Origin: Euglena gracilis
Lineage: Eukaryota > Euglenida > Euglenophyceae > Euglenales
NCBI GenBank assembly: GCA_039621445.1
Contig: CP154954.1
Location: 47,347,847 to 47,411,846 of the forward strand
Length of the DNA: 64,000 bases
Direction of reading: 5' to 3'
Below, piece by piece: positions 33,266-44,706 of the stretch; the stretch's first letter is position 1, and each line of letters begins with the position of its first letter. A program made the position numbers and the translations under genes. Under the pieces are notes generated by a model that saw nothing but the letters and a program-made list of their open reading frames with translations, was not told where the DNA came from and made no database searches.

Positions 33266-33395
33266 TTGCCGTTTAAACCGGCGTTTGAGACGCCGGGTTC
33301 AGGACAGAACCGGCGTCCCCCCCCACGGGTTTTACGGACGCCGGTTCTGTCCTAAAACCCGGCGTTAGGAACGCCGGTTTTGTCCAAAACCCGGC
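33266..33395. repeat. Fold-back of GGACGCCGGTTCTGTCC units, left copy
   Basis: Alternating direct and inverse copies of CGGACGCCGGTTCTGTCC. The outer arm CGTTTAAACCGGCGTTT has its inverse at 34080-34097. Confidence 0.65.
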
Positions 33396-34039
33396 GCCCG
33401 ATTTTCATTCCTAAAAATGTCACCAAAAGTGCCCAAAAGTGGCCCTAAGTTGCTAGTATGACTGTTTCAACCATTTAGGACAATGAATTTTGCCATCTTG
33501 GGACCACTGGGGTGGATATCCAAATTTGGTGAAAATTAACCCAGATTTGGAAATAGAGTACCGTGCGGCGTGGAAAGATCTGATGAGCACCGCTGGTCGT
33601 CTGTTGAAAAGAGCTTTCGATCGAGGGGTAATTTGGGACCCTAACGTTGCACGCAGCCCGAGATCGTCGGATCGGCCAGAATCTGAGTCGAAATTTGTGG
33701 TAATTTTCAGTGATTTTTGGTTTACGATGCTGAATAAACCTTGCAGAAACGTTCTTTCTCTTCGAATCGACCACCTGAGGGGTCCTAGGGGGCACCAGAG
33801 TTGTGAAATTAGGATTTTACACTGACAGAAAATAAGAGCTCAAGGCGGCGTGGCTGAATTTGGTGGTGATCGCCAGTCGTCTGATGAAAAGAGCTTTCGA
33901 TTGAGGGGTGACTTTGTACCTGGACGATTGACACAGCCAGAAATACACTCGCGATCGCCGGAATTTGGTGAAATGCAAAGTGGCGTGACATTGCAGGTAA
34001 GTGGTCGGGGATTGGTCCTGGGAGTGTCCTTTGACCGAA
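33396..34039. other. Unique sequence between two related fold-backs
   Basis: Two diverged copies of a ~350-bp unit, recognisable by GTCGTCTGTTGAAAAGAGCT then TTCGATCGAGGGGT near 33597 and GTCGTCTGATGAAAAGAGCT then TTCGATTGAGGGGT near 33877. No gene recognised. Confidence 0.55.
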
Positions 34040-34215
34040 GGGTGGGGACGCCGGTTCTGTCCTGAACCCGGCGTCTCTAAAACGCCGGTTTAAACAAGGG
34101 GTGGCGGACGCCGGTTCTGTCCAAACCCCGGCGTTCCGGACGCCGGTTTCGTCCTTCGGACGGAACCGGCGTCCAGAACGCCGGGTTTTGGACAGAACCG
34201 GCGTCCGCCACCCCT
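34040..34215. repeat. Fold-back of GGACGCCGGTTCTGTCC units, right copy
   Basis: Same unit as at 33.3 kb. With the left copy it forms an inverted pair that could be the ends of an ~830-bp element (33266-34099). Confidence 0.6.
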
Positions 34216-34732
34216 TCTTTGTAGTAATTTCAGAAAAAAGGCATTTTTTTAAAAAAAACGCCAACTGTGAGAGTGGAGAGGGTCCGGGACCCCCGGTTGA
34301 CCAACGAAGTCCACCGAACCAGGGAGGGGAGTCCGGAAACCCAGTCAACGGGACCACCCTCCCTTCGAACCTGTTCATTGAGGGTATTTTCCCCAATCAC
34401 CCCCCCCCCCCCCCCCCACCTCCGTTCCGAACCCAAATTCAGCCCTCCCAAAAGTCGAAAATCCACATTATTTAAAATTTACCCCTCAATTTGGCATCCA
34501 AATGTAAAAAAAATCTTAATTGAAACTATTTTTGGACCCAGTGGCGTGCAAATTCCTCTTTGGGATCGAAACTTGGAGCAATGCATGACATCATGTAAGT
34601 CACATGCCCCCCTCAGACCCCAATGCCCCATTTTGGCTGAAAATCATTAAAAATTTCAGACAAAAAGTTGGTTTCTGAGATTAAAAAAACGTGTTCAGCC
34701 TGCCAAATGCCTCCCCTGAAATTCGTGGTCAT

Positions 34733-34862
34733 GAACACGTTTTCATTGGGGCATTTGTGGCAATGACACGTTTTCCATTAAGGCATCTGTGGCAATGACA
34801 CGTTTTCCATTAGGGCATCTGTGGCAATGACACGTTTTCCATTAGGCATCTGTGGCAATCAA
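34733..34862. repeat. 32-bp tandem repeat, four copies
   Basis: Unit core GGCATCTGTGGCAATGACAC then GTTTTCCATTA. Confidence 0.9.
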
Positions 34863-35023
34863 AAAATTGTTGTCATGAAAATTCGGCGACAGGTTGAGAG
34901 CTACCCTAGACTAGGTAGGTCTAGACTAGACTGGACTAGACTAGGTAGGTCTAGGGGGGTACTCTACAACAGAAGAAACGGCTAGAGGTTGCCTTTGAGC
35001 AATACGATAGGGAGTGTTAGACG

Positions 35024-35632
35024 TCACGGAAGACGACACGCTTTACACAAAAAAAAAGAGCCATACTTTGGTGGCCGCCGCAAATGATGGCAATGAAAAT
35101 GGTACGCCAAACTGCAGGCATCACACACCACTTTCCTCAGCTCCACAGGATTTGTATTTTTGGGAATGGCAACACCACAAAAAACACATTTGTCCTGTTT
35201 TATAGGCAGTCGGGACACAACACGAGGCAGAGGGGGTTGGTCGGGGGGGGGGGGGGATAGGCGCATTGCAAAAGGCAACACAACTCCCTTGGTCGTGGTT
35301 TTGCGGACTGCCCGAGCGACGGCATTCACATATGCATGAAAAGAGGTTGCCGAACAATTCCCTGAAACGAACACACTTCTCGACTGCTGCGCACGTTGAG
35401 CCACACATTGTTCAATGACGCTCGCCTCATCGAACAACAGGCTGGGTTCCAGCTCCCATCCCGTCCAGGCAACAAAGAAAGCATCCAGCTCGGGATAAGA
35501 TGCTTGCCGATGTTGACACAGTTTGGCGAACTCTAAACAGTTGGCAACAGCAGCAAGCTCAGCACCTACGGAGCTAGGCTTTTTCTTCGTGTTGCCCTGC
35601 AAGGTGCCATGAAGGGGGTCAGCCTTCGGCAT
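35024..35632 (-). CDS. Unnamed protein with C-terminal PHD finger (202 aa)
   Basis: An intact Met-to-stop frame on the minus strand. The N-terminal part carries the family signature AELAAVANCLEFAKLC, YPELDAFFVAW and PSLLFDEASV. The last 60 residues form a C4HC3 PHD finger: CVFC, then CDACSLAYHFHC and FFLCKAC. PHD fingers read histone tails. Degenerate relatives at 43.7 and 48.6 kb on the same strand show this is a repeated, probably transposon-borne, gene. I cannot name the family. Confidence 0.6.
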   Translation of the reverse strand: MPKADPLHGTLQGNTKKKPSSVGAELAAVANCLEFAKLCQHRQASYPELDAFFVAWTGWELEPSLLFDEASVIEQCVAQRAQQSRSVFVSGNCSATSFHAYVNAVARAVRKTTTKGVVLPFAMRLSPPPPDQPPLPRVVSRLPIKQDKCVFCGVAIPKNTNPVELRKVVCDACSLAYHFHCHHLRRPPKYGSFFLCKACRLP

Positions 35633-36159
35633 CTTGGCATCTTGCTGGTATCCGCGAGAGCAGCCAGGAACAGCAGGGGGGGGGGGGATGCGCTGGACGG
35701 CCCTCGGAAAAAATGCGCAAATATGCGCAAAAAAATGCGCAAAAAAATGCGCTGAGTTTGTGGCATTCCTAAGGGAAAAAGGACTCAGAAAAATTTACAA
35801 CACCCAAAATTAAACCAAAAATAAACCCAAAATTAAACCAAAATCACCAAAAAGAGCTGAAATGAAGGCATTTTGCCAAAAAAAAATGCACGACCAAGGC
35901 GTCACTCTCCGTTCACCATAAGCCATGGTTGCCCCTTACTTGTGACCAGGGGAGTGGGATTCCCGCCTTGGTTACGTGCCAATGTGGGGTCTGTGAAACC
36001 CCTGGTGTCCTCATCGTCATTGGATGAGTACCCACACCTCATCACCCAAGGGTTTAAGGCGGGTCTCTTGGGTGGGAAAAAAATGCGAAAATGGGTTCGT
36101 TGGTTACAGAAATGGGTCAGTTGAACGTGGGCGAAATTCGGTGAGCATGTGATTTGGGT

Positions 36160-36385
36160 GGAAAATTTGCAAAAATGGCAAAATGTGCAAAATTGGGCAA
36201 AAAATGCGCAAAAATGGAAAATGTGCAAAATTGGCAAAAAAAATGCGCAAAAAAATGTGCAAAAAATGGAAAATGTGCAAAAACGGAGGGTAAAATGTGC
36301 AAAAAAAAATGCGCAAAAAATGCGCAAAAATGCGCATTTTGAAAAATTGACAAAATGCGCAAAAATGCGGAAAAATGCGAAACAC
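36160..36385. repeat. AAAATGCGC/AAAATGTGC low-complexity array
   Basis: Short AAAATGYGC words in tandem with AAAATGG interruptions. Similar tracts lie at 35705-35755 and 49945-50185. The last two flank C-rich words (CCCCCC...GGAACAGT; CATTCCCCCTCCC). Confidence 0.8.
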
Positions 36386-36808
36386 ATCCCCCCCCCCTGG
36401 AACAGTTCCGTCCTGGGGGAGGTGGCAAAAGACCATTCACAAAGTTTGCCGTGTGTTTAGCCATGGTTTGAATTGTACTGATTTCGATTGAATTTTTATG
36501 CGGTGACAAAATTTTCTCTTTGCCAAATCCACAAAAAGAAAAGCTGAAGTGATGAAGGCTCATTCATTGTATGAAAATTGAAAGTTCGATTCTCGGGTCA
36601 TGTGGGGGTCACCGGGGGGGTCACGGGGGTTGCCCCCTATGACAGTGAGCTATTCCCATCACCCAGCTCAGGGGGGGGGGGACAGCTCGAGGGGCATGGT
36701 ATTTTGGAATTATTTTGACCATTTTTGGGCAGTCTTTGAACTCAGAAGCACTCGAAGTGCTACTGAAGTTTTTCAACAAAATAAGAGTTCCTAAGAATGT
36801 TTCAAAAT

Positions 36809-37052
36809 ACCACCCCCCCCTCTATTTGTCCCCCCCCCTAATGGCCAGAGCCCAGGTGGCCAATTGGGGGGGGGGTACTCATTTCAAGGGAAAATGTCTT
36901 TATTCGGGTGCTTTATGGGGATTCGCGACTGTAAAAGACGGGGTCCAGGTGGCCAATTAGGGGGGGGGGGGGTTAGGGGTAACCCCCCTAATTGTCCCCC
37001 CCCCCCTAATTGGCCAGAAGGGACGGCCAAATAGAGGGGGGGGGGGTTGGTA
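36809..37052. mobile_element. C-tract/G-tract TIR element with GGCCAATTAGG core, copy 1
   Basis: TACCACCCCCCCCTCTATTT at the left, AAATAGAGGGGG(n)TTGGTA at the right. Subterminal CCAGGTGGCCAATTAGGGG repeats and a unique core (ACTCATTTCAAGGGAAAATG) are shared with the copy at 42.36 kb. Confidence 0.8.
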
Positions 37053-38180
37053 TGGGGTTGTTCAGGACGCGGGGGGGGGGGGGACTGTGGCCCAAATGCC
37101 CCCGCGTATTCTTTGGTCACAGCCGGCAGAGGTGGAGGTCGACATAAAAACCTCCACCTCTATCTGAACCACCTCTACCTCTACCTCTACCTCTATGTCA
37201 CCTCTATGTCCATAAAATGCCATAAAATGGCACCAAAAGGGCCATAAAGCAATCCATATGCCTCAAATTTGGCAAGTTTTGCACCAAAACATACCCAGTT
37301 ACCATTACCCCCCTAAACGACCCCCCCCTCTAACTGGCCCTCCGTGGTTTGGCCATGGTCCGACCGGAACATGAATAAAAATTTTGTAAACAAAAATGGC
37401 CATAAAACAACTGATTTTTCTTGAAAATATTCCGAAAGGTTTTAACCTGATGGAAAAAAATGGTGTAGATCACAACTTCACCCATTCTCCAGTGATTTGA
37501 TTTGACTCAACTCCAGTCATGACAACCACAATGTGCAAAGCGTCTTGGGCTTGACTTCCTGAACCTTGAAACGTGCAGTTGTGTGTTGTGTTGAACCGTA
37601 CTTGGGGCCTTCACTTGACAGCCATGTGAACCCGGAAAAAACACTCAGAAAGACAACCAGACCGGATTTATGAATAGGAATTTGGAACGGGGTGGGATTT
37701 CCCATTAGACGCACACCTTCAATGAAAATTTTGAAAATTTTGAAATTTTTGAAATTTTCAGGAAAAATAAAAAAGCGTGAAAATTGTCTAGCCTTGCCCT
37801 CCAAAACTGAACTCAATCGTTGACTTTGATGGGTTTCCACCAGTTTTGGGATGATTTGGACAATAATTTTCTTGAGGAGGGGGGGGCGTTGCCACAACAA
37901 CCAGAAGTGATGGATGCCCAGCTCGGGTTTGCCATTAGCTCGGGTTTGCTCGGGGGCCAGTAGTAACAGTGGATGGATTTGCCCGGGCGCAACAATATGT
38001 TGTTGCATCTTGACTCCAAAATGGGGTTATTTCTGTCAACAATGGGAGTTCGCAGTTGCTGTTCACAATCACCGGTTGCCATTTTCTACAGCATCTCCCC
38101 GTCCGGTCCGCTGGATATGCCTTTGACTCGCCGACGATCCAATCTGCGGACCGACCGTCCTTTGGCTCCCGGCCCACTCG
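37053..38180. other. No recognised gene
   Basis: Includes a (CTCTAC)n tract at 37150-37210 and AT-rich sequence with TTTGAAATTTTTGAAATTTT words at 37730-37760. Confidence 0.4.
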
Positions 38181-38189
38181 TTCCCCACC

Positions 38190-38560
38190 GCCCTCAGGGG
38201 GCGGACGGACGGACGGACGGCTGCTGAAAAAAGCAAAGGTCCGGACGGACGGCTGACCTTGTGGGCTTGGTCCAGACGGCTGAAGAAAATGCACTTGGTC
38301 CAGCTAGCCGGCTGGCCGGCTGGCCGGCCGGGTCTTTGGAAGCGCAGGCGTCTCAGTGCACGCGACTCTGGGCGGATATATACCAATTTTGCCATGGCCG
38401 GTGTGGATGCGCTTTTTTGGTCCGGCCGGCTGGCAAGACAGACATTGGTCCGGCTTGACGGACGGCTGGCGAAAAAATGCTTTGTCCGGATGGACGGCTG
38501 GGCGTCTAGCATTGGTCCGGCTGAAGAGGTCCGGACGGCTCGGACGGCTAGCCGGCCAGC
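38190..38560. repeat. GGACGGACGG/GGCTGGCCGG-rich repeat field
   Basis: Recurring GTCCGGCTGGACGGACGGCT-like words. Open frames here are by-products of the repeat. Confidence 0.6.
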
Positions 38561-38569
38561 CGCCCCCTC

Positions 38570-39100
38570 AGTTCCTGTTGCAACCAGGGGGCTACTTCGT
38601 CCCCGTCGTCAACGCCGCGATCGACCAACCGATTCCAAAAACAACGCCGTGCTGTTCGGTCCACGGGCCATCAAGTGCAGACCCATCCCGCAGCAACAGC
38701 GTTGCATGCATGAGGATCGCAATTGTTGGACCTTTTTGACACGACATCATGATTCACCGGCTCCGTCAATTCCAGAACCGAGTTTGCACCGTCCATGAGG
38801 GGTACGCATCCCAGATGCGAAGCGACATGTTCAAACATTCAGAAACTATTTTGAGCCAAACGCGCAGGGGGGTTGGTACGTGGCGAGAGGGTCCGAATAG
38901 GAGGGGGAGGGCACGGCAACAAGGGCGCTCACAACGTCAGCCCGTTGTCCAACAAGGCCCAATGGATGCAGAACGATGCTGCAAATACAGTATATGTAAA
39001 CCGCTCTCCCAGACCAACACGGACCAACCGACCCACCAGATGCACGTTGCTAGAATAGGTCGTTTGAACCACATTTTGATTGAGAAAATATGAAAGTGAA
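38570..39100 (+). pseudogene. Unrecognised coding-like remnant interrupted by a G-rich insert
   Basis: A frame from 38749 reads RLRQFQNRVCTVHEGYASQM with balanced composition, then meets a GGTACGTGGCGAGAGGGTCC block typical of the local G-run repeats. After a frame change it resumes as KAQWMQNDAANTVYVNRS. No family recognised. Confidence 0.25.
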
Positions 39101-39485
39101 TCAATTTTCGGCATTAAACACTATTTTCATTCTATAATATTTCAAAAAGTGAAAATCTAAATAAAAAAAATATAGGAATTTGATCCATATTTTGTTTGGG
39201 ATGATTGTTTGATGTTCTTGTCAATCCCAAGCAAATTCTGGTACAAATTGATTAATGGCACTTCAGTTCGAGTGGCAAATGATGCATGTCAAATGCTTAC
39301 CATCCCCCCTAAATGAATTAGGAGGGGGTGCATTTCGACACAAAGCAAGTGTTTGGTCGACATTTGCAAGCAGAAGAATGTCAACTTGAAGAGTTTTGCT
39401 GATGTTGTTGAATTCCTCCGCACTTGCACAGGAGCCAGGGTGTTCAAGACAAGTGTCAAGTAAAATATAACTATTTTTTTTTGCT

Positions 39486-39836
39486 AAGGGGGTGTCTGGG
39501 ACGCGGGGGGGACGCAGGGGGGGGGGACGCGGGGGGGGGACGCGGGGGAGACGCCATTTTGGGATGGTGAAATTAGGAATTTGTTGCGAGAAATTTTTGG
39601 CCAAATTAGGATTCTACCACAACAAATTAGGACAAACCCACCCCAAATTAGGAATCACCCACCACAAGTTAGGAATCACCCACACCAAATTAGGAATCAC
39701 CAACCTCAGATTTGCCTGAAATTAGGAATCAGCCTCCTAAATTTGGCTGTCTCGAGAACATAATTCTGGTTCCAAAGTGGGACGCGGGGGGGACGCGGGG
39801 GGGGACGCGGGGGGGACGCGGGGGAGACACCCCCTA
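39486..39836. mobile_element. TIR element with TAGGGGGTGTCT ends and internal 21-bp repeats
   Basis: AAGGGGGTGTCTGGGACGCG at the left and GCGGGGGAGACACCCCCTAA at the right, each followed inward by GGGACGCGGGG repeats. The centre is an array of CAAATTAGGAATCACCCACC-like units (39575-39735). Confidence 0.6.
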
Positions 39837-39894
39837 AAGTCAAGTTGGATGGTTTGGGTGTCCACTTCCCAATTTTTTCCAAGTGGTGTGTGTG

Positions 39895-39968
39895 AGACGG
39901 ACAGACAGACAGACAGACAGATAGACAAACAGACAAAGAGACAGATAGACGGACAGACAGACAGACAG
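39895..39968. repeat. (ACAG)n microsatellite with interruptions
   Basis: Mostly ACAG units with ATAG and CAAA variants. Confidence 0.95.
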
Positions 39969-40132
39969 TGGTTTTTTGTTGTTGTTGTTTTGAAAAAAAG
40001 TGAATTCCCCGCCAAAAGCTATCCAGTCCGTTCTACCCTTGAGTATCCTTCTGTTTTGACTCTGTGGAGCACACAGCTGGCCGACGTCTGGCCAACGGCG
40101 TGACGGAAGCCGGGTCGTGTTGTTAAGCTTGC

Positions 40133-40221
40133 CATGCCCTTCCCCCATTATGTACCTCCCCCTGGGAGGTCTAACTTGGGAGGGAGGTACATAATGGGGG
40201 GAGGTACACAATGAGGGGGGG
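40133..40221. mobile_element. Short C-tract/G-tract TIR element
   Basis: CCATGCCCTTCCCCCATTAT then GTACCTCCCC at the left, GGGAGGTACATAATGGGGGG on the right, followed by a second GAGGTACACAATGAGGGGGG. Related to the 31.6-kb element by its GGTACATTATGGG word. Confidence 0.6.
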
Positions 40222-40344
40222 GTCCTGTAACGTGACCAGGTTTTGAATAGTGCTGAGCTCTTAATAAGCGCGCATGCACCCCTTCATTGACCCCTCCATA
40301 CATACCGGCCCACTCCATGGAGCTCTTTTGCCTGAAATCCATGG

Positions 40345-41790
40345 GTTTTGTGCCAGAAACAGGGCGCCGGTGGGTCGAAAAACGCTCATTTTCGGCTCGA
40401 AAACAGTTTTTCTGGGTCCGAGAGGCCCAAAAACATTGTTTTGGTCAAAAAAAATTCGATTTTTTCGCCTTTTTCGACCCGGTTTTGACCCAAAGTCAAT
40501 GGGTCGGCGGCCCAAAACGGGGCGCTGGCAGGTCGAAAAACGCTCGTTTTCGGCTCAAAACAGTTTTTCTGGGTCCGGGAGGCCAAAAAACATCGTTTCG
40601 GGCAAAAAAAAAATTTCGATTTTTTTCGACTTTTTCGACCCGGTTTTGACCCAAAGTTAATGGGTCGGCGGCCCAAAACGGGGCGCTGGCGGGTCGAAAA
40701 ACGCTCGTTTTCGGCTCAAAACAGTTTTTCTGGGTCTGGGAGGCCAAAAAACATCGTTTCGGGCAAAAAAAAAATTTCGATTTTTTTCGACTTTTTCGAC
40801 CCGGTTTTGACCCAAAGTTAATGGGTCGGCGGCCCAAAACGGGGCGCTGGCGGGTCGAAAAACGCTCGTTTTCGGCTCAAAACAGTTTTTCTGGGTCCGG
40901 GAGGCCAAAAAACATCGTTTCGGGCAAAAAAAATTTTTCGACTTTTTTCGACTTTTTTGACCCGGTTTTGACCCAAAGTCAATGGGTCGGCGGCCCAAAA
41001 CGGGGCGCTGGTGGGTCGAAAAACGCTCGTTTTCGGCTCAAAACAGTTTTTCTGGGTCCGGGAGGCCAAAAAACATCGTTTCGGGCAAAAAAAAAATTTC
41101 GATTTTTTTCGACTTTTTCGACCCGGTTTTGACCCAAAGTTAATGGGTCGGCGGCCCAAAACGGGGCGCTGGCGGGTCGAAAAACGCTCGTTTTCGGCTC
41201 AAAACAGTTTTTCTGGGTCCGGGAGGCCCAAAAAACATCGTTTCGGGCAAAAAAAAATTTTCGATTTTTTTCGACTTTTTTCGACCCGGTTTTGACCCGG
41301 TTTTGACCCAAAGTCAATGGGTCGGCGGCCCAAAACGGGGCGCTGGCGGGTCGAAAAACGCTCGTTTTCGGCTCAAAACAGTTTTTCTGGGTCCGGGAGG
41401 CCCAAAAAACATCGTTTCGGGCAAAAAAAAATTTTCGATTTTTTTCGACTTTTTTCGACCCGGTTTTGACCCGGTTTTGACCCAAAGTTAATGGGTCGGC
41501 GGCCCAAAACGGGGCGCAGGCGGGTCGAAAACGCTCGTTTTCGGCACAAAAACAGTTTTTCCGGGTTTGGGAGGCCAAAAAACATCGTTTCGGGCAAAAA
41601 AAATTTTTTTGATTTTTTTCGACTTTTTCGACCCGGTTTTGACCCAAAGTCAATGGGTCGGCGGTCCAAAACGGGGCGCTGGTGGGTCGAAAAACGCTCG
41701 TTTTCGGCTCAAAAACAGGTTTTCCGGGTCCGGGAGGCCAAAAAACATCGTTTCGGGCAAAAAAATTTTTTTTGATGTTTTTTCGACTTT
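40345..41790. repeat. 161-bp tandem array, about nine copies
   Basis: Units recur every 161 bases from 40496 to 41140 and then at about 178 bases where an extra GACCCGGTTTTGACCC is inserted. Each unit has AATGGGTCGGCGGCCCAAAA, GGTCGAAAAACGCTCGTTTT and a run of A followed by TTTCGA words. No frame is convincingly coding. Confidence 0.92.
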
Positions 41791-41796
41791 TTTGGC

Positions 41797-42240
41797 CGAA
41801 AACGGCCAAGTCGAACAGTGGAAAAAGTGTACAAAATGGCCAAAAATGGCCCAAATTGGCCGAAAAACGCCCGTATCTCGGGCTACGCGGGGAGTTGTGG
41901 GGAAACCATAATCCCAGTACATAGAGCGTCCCAGGGGCTTCAATTTAGGTCTCTGGACATTTCCTTTGATTTTGCATCATTTTCGAGAAATTTTGAAAAC
42001 ATCGACTTTTTGACCCCCCACCCCCCGAAAACGGCTAAGTCGAACAGTGGGAAAAGTGTACAAAACGGCCATCTGGGCCAAAAACGGCCGTATCTCAGGC
42101 TAGGCGGGGAGTTGAGGGGAAATCAAAATACCAGTAGATGGGGCGTTCCAAGGGCTTCAAATTAGGTCTCCGGACATTTCCTTTGATTTGGCTTCATTTT
42201 GGAGATATTTTGAAAATTGACATTTTTTGGCCGAAATGGC
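41797..42240. repeat. Two direct copies of a ~220-bp dispersed repeat
   Basis: Both copies carry AAGTCGAACAGTGG, CGGGGAGTTG and GGACATTTCCTTTGATTT. An inverted relative is at 25.64-25.87 kb. Confidence 0.8.
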
Positions 42241-42360
42241 AGGGTCCAAAGGGGGGGGGGCTTATCCAGGGGGGCGGGTAAATCCTACACAGGGGGGTCG
42301 AGGGGGGGGTTTCGCCGGTGGTAAGCTTCGCTCTTACCCATAAAGGGATAAGAGCTCAGC

Positions 42361-42623
42361 GACCCCCCCCCTATTTGTCCCCCCCCCCCTAATTGGCCAG
42401 AGCCCAGGTGGCCAATTAGGGGGGGGGTTACTCATTTCAAGGGAAAATGCCTTTGTTCAGGTGTTTTTCGGGGGTTCGCGACTATGAAGGACGGGGCCCA
42501 GGTGGCCAATTAGGGGGGGGGGGGTTAGGGTAACCCCCCCCTAATTGCCCCCCCCCCTAATTGGCCAGAAGGAGGGTCCGGGCCGCCCGGAGGGCGGCCA
42601 AATAGGGGGGGGGGGGTGTTGGT
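42361..42623. mobile_element. C-tract/G-tract TIR element with GGCCAATTAGG core, copy 2
   Basis: Same order of CTATTTGTCCCC, CCAGGTGGCCAATTAGGGG, ACTCATTTCAAGGGAAAATG and GGCCAAATAGGGG as the 36.8-kb copy, with point differences and changed G-run lengths. Confidence 0.8.
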
Positions 42624-42742
42624 AACCTCTACAACCTCTGAACGCCCTTTTCCACCCTTCGCCGCTTGAAGACTTACCTTCGGCCCACAGGGTATTATTC
42701 TAAGGCATTTTGGATTCCAGAAAATCTTTTTTTGACAAATGA

Positions 42743-42941
42743 CGTGACCCCCCCTATTTGTCACCCCCCCCTAATGGTCGCCCCCCCTTTGGGGGCGACA
42801 ATTAGGGGGGGGGGGTTACTCGTGGACCCATGGACATGTAGGGTAAATTGAGTAACCCCCCCCCTAATTGTCACCCCCCCCCTAATAGTCGCCAGGGGGT
42901 CAAAACGCTCCCAGGGGGGTGCCATAGAGGGGGGGGTCACG
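42743..42941. mobile_element. C-tract/G-tract TIR element with CGTGACCCC ends
   Basis: CGTGACCCCCCCTATTTGTC at the left, CATAGAGGGGGGGGTCACG at the right. Internal CCCCTAATTGTCACCCC units repeat in both orientations. Confidence 0.75.
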
Positions 42942-42959
42942 TTGTCTCCATCACATTCA

Positions 42960-43570
42960 CAAAACAATTTCATATATACGTGGACTGAGGCCCAAAACAC
43001 ACACTGTGTTTTGTGGACCGAGTCCACGAAACACAGTGTGTGTCCAGTCCACGAAAACACACCCTGTGTTTCTGGGACTGGCAGTCCACTAAACACAGGG
43101 GGGGGGTCGGCACGCCGTGGCGAGCCGTCCGGCTCGCTTCTTTTTAAGACCCCCGGGGGGGAGGGGGGGGGGCACCCACCCAGGGGCGCGGGACCCCCCC
43201 AAAATCGGGCTCGTTAAAGGCAATTTTCAAAAACTTTCGGCGCTTCGCGCCGAAAAGGTATACCCAGCGCCTCCGGCGCGGGACCCCCCCCCCCCCCGGG
43301 CGTCCGGCCCGGACCCACCCACCCCCCCCCCCTCCCCCGGGGGGGGGGGTCAGGTGACTTAAAAAGAAGCCTGCTAGGGGGGGGGGTTTGGCGTGGCGAG
43401 GGGGCCCGGATGGGGGGGGAGGGGTGCGCGGGGGTTTTCCAAGAAAATTTCCTTTGGCGCGGCTGACATGGCGTGGCGAGGGGGTCTGAAAAGGGGGGGG
43501 AGGGGGGGTAAAATGGCGTGGCGAGGGGGTCGGTGAGGGGGGGGGGGGGGGGGGGGTGTGCCGACCCCCA
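42960..43570. repeat. G-run field with GGCGTGGCGAGGGGGTC units and AAACACAGTGTG palindromes
   Basis: TGTGTTTTGTGGAC / GTCCACGAAACACA palindromes at 43005-43070, then at least three ATGGCGTGGCGAGGGGGTC copies separated by G-runs up to about 19 long. Further GGCGAGGGGGTCCG copies lie at 44.03 and 50.96 kb. Confidence 0.7.
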
Positions 43571-43915
43571 GGGTGTGTTTTTTGTGGACTGGACACACAC
43601 ACACACACGGATGTGAACACCCGTGCGAGAGAGTTGAAATAGCCCCGGAAGGCAGGTTTGCCTCGAAACTGAACGTCGTGCCACACTGTGCCCGGCGCTG
43701 TTGCTCAGCTTGTCTGACAAGGGCAACCTCATCAAACAAATAAACGGGGTAATTGACCCAACCAGCCCACGCTGAAGAAACAACCATCCAGGTCCTCATA
43801 CTGAGCGTTTAGATGGGTACACACCTAATGGAAATCCAACAGGCGTGCAACAGCTGTACGCTCAGCCTTTGCGGTTCCTGTTGGTTTTGCTTCCAACGCG
43901 GTGGCCAACAGCGGG
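43570..43915 (-). pseudogene. Degenerate copy of the PHD-tailed gene family
   Basis: The minus strand reads KAERTAVARLLDFH, stop, VCTHLNAQYEDLDGCFFSVG and PVYLFDEVALV, then after a frame step FRGYFNSLARVFTSV. Each block aligns with the 35.0-kb protein (AELAAVANCLEF, YPELDAFFVAW, LLFDEASV, FHAYVNAVARAV). The PHD finger is lost, replaced by G-run and ACACAC repeat. An internal stop and a frame shift make it non-functional. Confidence 0.55.
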
Positions 43916-44232
43916 CATGTTGTTGTTTGGTGGGAAAATCACCGCACATGGCAGGGCGAGGGCATTCCTCCTGGGAGCTGCCCCAGGAGGAACATAATGA
44001 GGGGGGTACATAAGGGGGGGGGTTGGTACGCCGTGGCGAGGGGGTCCGAATAGGGGGGGGGTAAATGGCGTGGCGAGGGGCACTGGTGTAGAAGTAAATT
44101 TTTCTCGGGGGGGGGGGGGGCGAGATTCCAGGTTGACAACAAGCAACAATCGCGGGAGGTTGGCATTCCACAATCACTGGCCGAGTGCGAAAGTGGACGT
44201 GCGGTAAGTGTTTTTCAGAATGAACTCATTCA
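43916..44232. other. G-run repeat remnants, no recognised gene
   Basis: Contains GGTACGCCGTGGCGAGGGGG, AAATGGCGTGGCGAGGGG and a 15-G run near 44109. Confidence 0.5.
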
Positions 44233-44706
44233 ACAAAGCGTCAAGGTCAAGAGCAAATAGTTCCTCTTTATAGACATTACAGAGTGCAAGGTGATTGTGT
44301 TCAGCATGAAAAACCTTGTCGTCAATTTTCTTTTGCAGAATTTGAGACACCGGGGATGGGAGGGGTCAGGGGGTGAAGGCTCACGCGGCGTCACATATGC
44401 GTCCCGCCAATGATCAAGTGAAAATTGGTTAACAATCTGAACAACCAAAAATTTTGGGGGGTTCAAACATGCCATGACGGGGGTGGGGGGAACCATTGAA
44501 AAACCAAATAGTTGTGATTTCCCATGCTGAATGAGGCGTGCTTGGCCAATTTGGGAACGCAGGTAAGTTTTCAGGCGGCGCAGGGTTGAGAAGGAACGTT
44601 CAGCGGTGGCAGATGAAACTGGAATGGTTAGACACAACCGCACCAGTGCAACTATCAGTGGTAGTATGGCACGGATGGCCGGCATTAGGGTAATTTGTGT
44701 CATCAC
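44233..44706 (-). pseudogene. hAT C-terminal dimerisation domain
   Basis: LCLTIPVSSATAERSFSTLR then RLKTYLRSQIGQARL is the classic hAT dimerisation motif (TIPVSSATAERSFS...LRS.MGQ.RL). It follows a likely intron after the 44.8-45.0 kb segment (ADVVTFLREA, NILRFDSLMP). The frame remains open to 44233. Confidence 0.85.

Noticed and set aside
40345-41790. 291-codon minus-strand frame across the tandem array
   Set aside because: It is a by-product of a unit length and lengthening that keep one frame open. The unit has no protein-like conservation beyond DNA identity and long A/T-runs.
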